A DNA stretch of 64,000 nt, from positions 1 to 64,000 of the forward strand of contig NZ_NKTZ01000013.1 of assembly GCF_003207855.1 (NCBI RefSeq), in the 5' to 3' direction. The notes under the pieces were generated by a model. It made no database searches and had not been told where the DNA came from. It saw only the letters and a program-made list of their open reading frames with translations. Shown piece after piece: positions 61,922-64,000 of this stretch; position 1 is the first letter of the stretch; every line of letters starts with the position of its first letter. This stretch comes from Komagataeibacter rhaeticus (GTDB lineage: Bacteria; Pseudomonadota; Alphaproteobacteria; Acetobacterales; Acetobacteraceae). A program made the position numbers and the translations under genes.

Positions 61922-62800
61922 ATGATGGTGGCAGGCAACGGGGCCAACCTTTATGTCGAGGAAGCGGGAAGCGGCATTCCCATCCTGTTTATCCATGAAT
62001 TTGGCGGCAACTATAACAGCTGGGAACCGCAGATGCGGTATTTCAGCCGCCGCTACCGCTGCGTAACCTATGCCGCGCGCGGTTATCCGCCCTCGGACAT
62101 CCCCACAGACCCACAAGCCTATTCACAGGACATGGCGGTGGCCGACGCGGTGGCCGTGATGGACGGGCTGGGGCTGGAGCGCGCGCATGTGGTTGGCCTG
62201 TCCATGGGCGGGTTCACCACGGTGCATATGGGGCTGAAAGTGCCCGAACGCTGCCTGTCCCTGACCATTGCGGGGGCGGGTTACGGGTGCGAACCGGGGC
62301 GTGAGGCCTATTTCCGTGATGTCTCGCTGAAAGTGGCCGACAATTTCGAGCAGATGGGAGCCGGGGCCTTTGCCCCGATCTACGGGCAGGGTGCCAGCCG
62401 CGTGCAGTTCCAGAACAAGGACCCGCGCGGGTGGAACGATTTTGTCACCCGCCTTGCCACCCATTCCACGCTGGGGGCGGCGCTGACCATGCGCGGCGTG
62501 CAGGCGCGCAGGCCCTCCTTCCATGAACTGGAGCACGAACTCTCCTGCATGGACGTGCCCTCGCTGATCATGAATGGGGATGAGGACGATCACTGCCTGC
62601 TGCCCGGCCTGTTCCTCAAGCGCGTGCTGCCTGCGGCAGGTCTCGCGGTGCTGCCCAAGACGGGCCATACCCTCAATCTGGAGGAGCCCGACCTGTTCAA
62701 CACCCTGCTGGCGGAATTCCTTGCACAGGTCGAGGCCGGGCAGTGGACGAAGCGTGACCCCCGGGCCCGGCCCGATCAGGTCATGAAAACACTGGACTGA
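61922..62800 (+). CDS. Alpha/beta hydrolase (RutD/lactonase-like)
   Basis: A 292-residue alpha/beta hydrolase. The oxyanion region is PILFIHEFGGNYNSWE, the nucleophile elbow is VVGLSMGGFTTV with serine, the acid is likely in NGDEDDH and the histidine in LPKTGHTLNLEEP. Similar enzymes act as lactonases or carbamate/amide hydrolases, as RutD does in pyrimidine breakdown. AAGGA precedes the start; ATG 61922 is used rather than 61850, which overlaps the GTATGC site. It is followed by the carbamoylase-like gene after seven bases. Confidence 0.84.
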   Translation: MMVAGNGANLYVEEAGSGIPILFIHEFGGNYNSWEPQMRYFSRRYRCVTYAARGYPPSDIPTDPQAYSQDMAVADAVAVMDGLGLERAHVVGLSMGGFTTVHMGLKVPERCLSLTIAGAGYGCEPGREAYFRDVSLKVADNFEQMGAGAFAPIYGQGASRVQFQNKDPRGWNDFVTRLATHSTLGAALTMRGVQARRPSFHELEHELSCMDVPSLIMNGDEDDHCLLPGLFLKRVLPAAGLAVLPKTGHTLNLEEPDLFNTLLAEFLAQVEAGQWTKRDPRARPDQVMKTLD

Positions 62801-62807
62801 CCGGCCC

Positions 62808-64000
62808 ATGCACATTTGCGCTGACCGGCTGTGGTCAACCCTCATGGTCCTGGCCGAAATCGGCCGTTTCTGCGAAGGCGGGGTCAACCGTCAGGCCCTG
62901 AGCGATGAAGAAGCCGTGGCCTGGCGGCAGATCATGGCCTGGGCGCGGGAAAGCGGGCTGGAAATATCGGTTGACCCGGCCGCCAACCTGTTCATCACCC
63001 TGCCCGGGCGGGTGCGCGAACACGCCCCCCTGCTGGTGGGCAGCCATATCGACACCCAGCCCACGGGTGGCCGGTTTGATGGCATACTGGGCGTGCTGGC
63101 CGGGCTGGAGGGCCTGCGCAGCATGGTGGAGCAGGGCATCCGGCCCGAGCGTGACATCATGGTGGTGGGCTGGATGAACGAGGAGGGATCGCGTTTTGCA
63201 CCGGGCATGAGTGGCTCGGAAGCATTTGCCGGGGTGCGCGCACTTGATGCGATCCGTGCCGGGCACGAAAATGGTGGCACACGCACGCTGGGTGACGTGC
63301 TGGCGGGGTTCCTGGCCCAGTTTGCGGACCTGCCCCGGCGCGCGCTTGGCTTCACGCCCGCGGCCTATCTTGAACTGCATATAGAGCAGGGTCCGGAACT
63401 GGAGGCCGCCGGTGTGGATATTGGCATCGTGACCGGCATACAGGGCAAGAAGACATACCGTATCGAGATCGAGGGCACGGCCGGACATGCGGGAACGGTG
63501 CCCATGGCCGCGCGGGCCGACAGCCTGCGCGCCTTCGCTGCCCTGGCCGATACCCTGTTTGACCGCATGCAGGCCCTGGGACCGGACATCCGCTTTACCA
63601 TTGGCCAGGTGCTGGTCGAACCCAATGCGCCATCGGTGATCCCGTCGCGGGTGCGCTTCAGTATCGACCTGCGGCATCCCGACAATGCGGTACTGGATGG
63701 CGCAGGCCATGAGATCGGGCAGGCGGTCCGTGCCCTGCACACCCCATGCACGATTACGGTCCACCCGCTGGTTGATGCCGCATCAAACATTTTTGATCCC
63801 GGTTTCCGCCAGATGATCGGCCAGATCGCGGTCCGTCATGGCCTGTCCGCCATGCCCATCCTGTCCACCGCCGGGCATGATGCGCGCAACATTGCCATGC
63901 TGTGCCCCAGCGCCATGATTTTCGTGCCGTCACACAGGGGGATAAGCCACGCGCCCCAGGAATGGACCACACCGCGGCAGGTCAGGGCCGGGGCGCAGGT
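62808..64000 (+). CDS. Hydantoinase/carbamoylase-family amidohydrolase, partial
   Basis: At least 397 residues of an M20-type metal-dependent amidohydrolase; the very end is outside the window. Metal ligands are visible in VGSHIDTQPTGGRFDGILG (His and Asp), WMNEEGSRFAPGMSGS (Glu), LELHIEQGPELEAAG (His) and PSHRGISHAPQEWT (His). The family includes N-carbamoyl-amino-acid hydrolases, allantoate amidohydrolase and ureidoglycine-type enzymes, all releasing ammonia from ureido or amide groups. It follows the alpha/beta hydrolase closely and fits the final deamidation step of a nitrogen-compound pathway. Confidence 0.87.
   Translation, partial: MHICADRLWSTLMVLAEIGRFCEGGVNRQALSDEEAVAWRQIMAWARESGLEISVDPAANLFITLPGRVREHAPLLVGSHIDTQPTGGRFDGILGVLAGLEGLRSMVEQGIRPERDIMVVGWMNEEGSRFAPGMSGSEAFAGVRALDAIRAGHENGGTRTLGDVLAGFLAQFADLPRRALGFTPAAYLELHIEQGPELEAAGVDIGIVTGIQGKKTYRIEIEGTAGHAGTVPMAARADSLRAFAALADTLFDRMQALGPDIRFTIGQVLVEPNAPSVIPSRVRFSIDLRHPDNAVLDGAGHEIGQAVRALHTPCTITVHPLVDAASNIFDPGFRQMIGQIAVRHGLSAMPILSTAGHDARNIAMLCPSAMIFVPSHRGISHAPQEWTTPRQVRAGAQ

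Noticed and set aside
1-64000. tRNA, rRNA, CRISPR arrays or prophage genes
   Set aside because: Gaps were read for T-loop-like GGTTCGA patterns and for regularly spaced repeats; none was convincing, and no phage structural or integrase gene was recognised.

Overview
The window looks like the chromosome of an acetic acid bacterium (Acetobacteraceae, most like Komagataeibacter/Gluconacetobacter). The evidence is the high GC content, a two-gene PQQ polyol dehydrogenase with the lengths of Gluconobacter SldA and SldB (740 and 126 residues), a stand-alone transketolase, and short non-autonomous elements whose GAGACTGTTTGAAAA ends and TAA target duplication resemble IS5/IS1031-type insertions of this group. 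I saw no tRNA, rRNA or CRISPR array. All functions were read from motifs and family resemblance, with no database search.

Layout. 1-0.82 kb: end of an IS3-family element that cuts a B12-binding radical-SAM gene. 1.7-5.2 kb: a metal/metalloid block (arsH, an arsR-type repressor, an RcnB-like exported protein, a FetAB-type exporter) tied together by a repeated operator-like palindrome. 5.9-9.6 kb: a small NRPS-like A-T-TE protein and an unknown all-helical partner, a candidate uncharacterised biosynthetic pair. 9.9-12 kb: transketolase. 12.2-25.3 kb: a dense redox region with four LysR regulators (three clearly divergent from a reductase), five classical SDRs, a PRISE-type reductase, an old-yellow-enzyme, a serine hydrolase and an alpha/beta hydrolase. 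Part of it (21.5-25.4 kb) lies between two inverted, near-identical 162-bp MITE-like elements. 25.6-28.2 kb: sldBA.

28.2-29.3 kb is a non-coding, partly AT-rich stretch with a strong Fur-box match. 29.3-36 kb: a heavy-metal RND exporter (CzcCBA/CusCBA type) followed by an OmpR-type regulator without its own kinase and an Rrf2 protein lacking the usual Fe-S cysteines. 36-47.6 kb, minus strand: an MdtABC-type exporter with outer-membrane lipoprotein and a downstream two-component system.

48.3-64 kb: an apparent catabolic cluster for an unidentified nitrogen-containing, probably cyclic, compound. It contains an NCS1 permease, SDR, aminotransferase, amidase, a BMP-type ABC importer (binding protein, double ATPase, two permeases), a two-component flavin monooxygenase (LLM oxygenase plus flavin reductase), class II aldolase-like protein, FCD GntR regulator, alpha/beta hydrolase and a hydantoinase/carbamoylase-family amidohydrolase that runs off the window. 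A repeated GTATGC-centred motif at three of its promoters suggests control by the GntR protein. The logic (uptake, flavin-dependent ring attack, C-N hydrolysis, deamination) resembles pyrimidine Rut-type pathways but the gene set is different, so the substrate is open.
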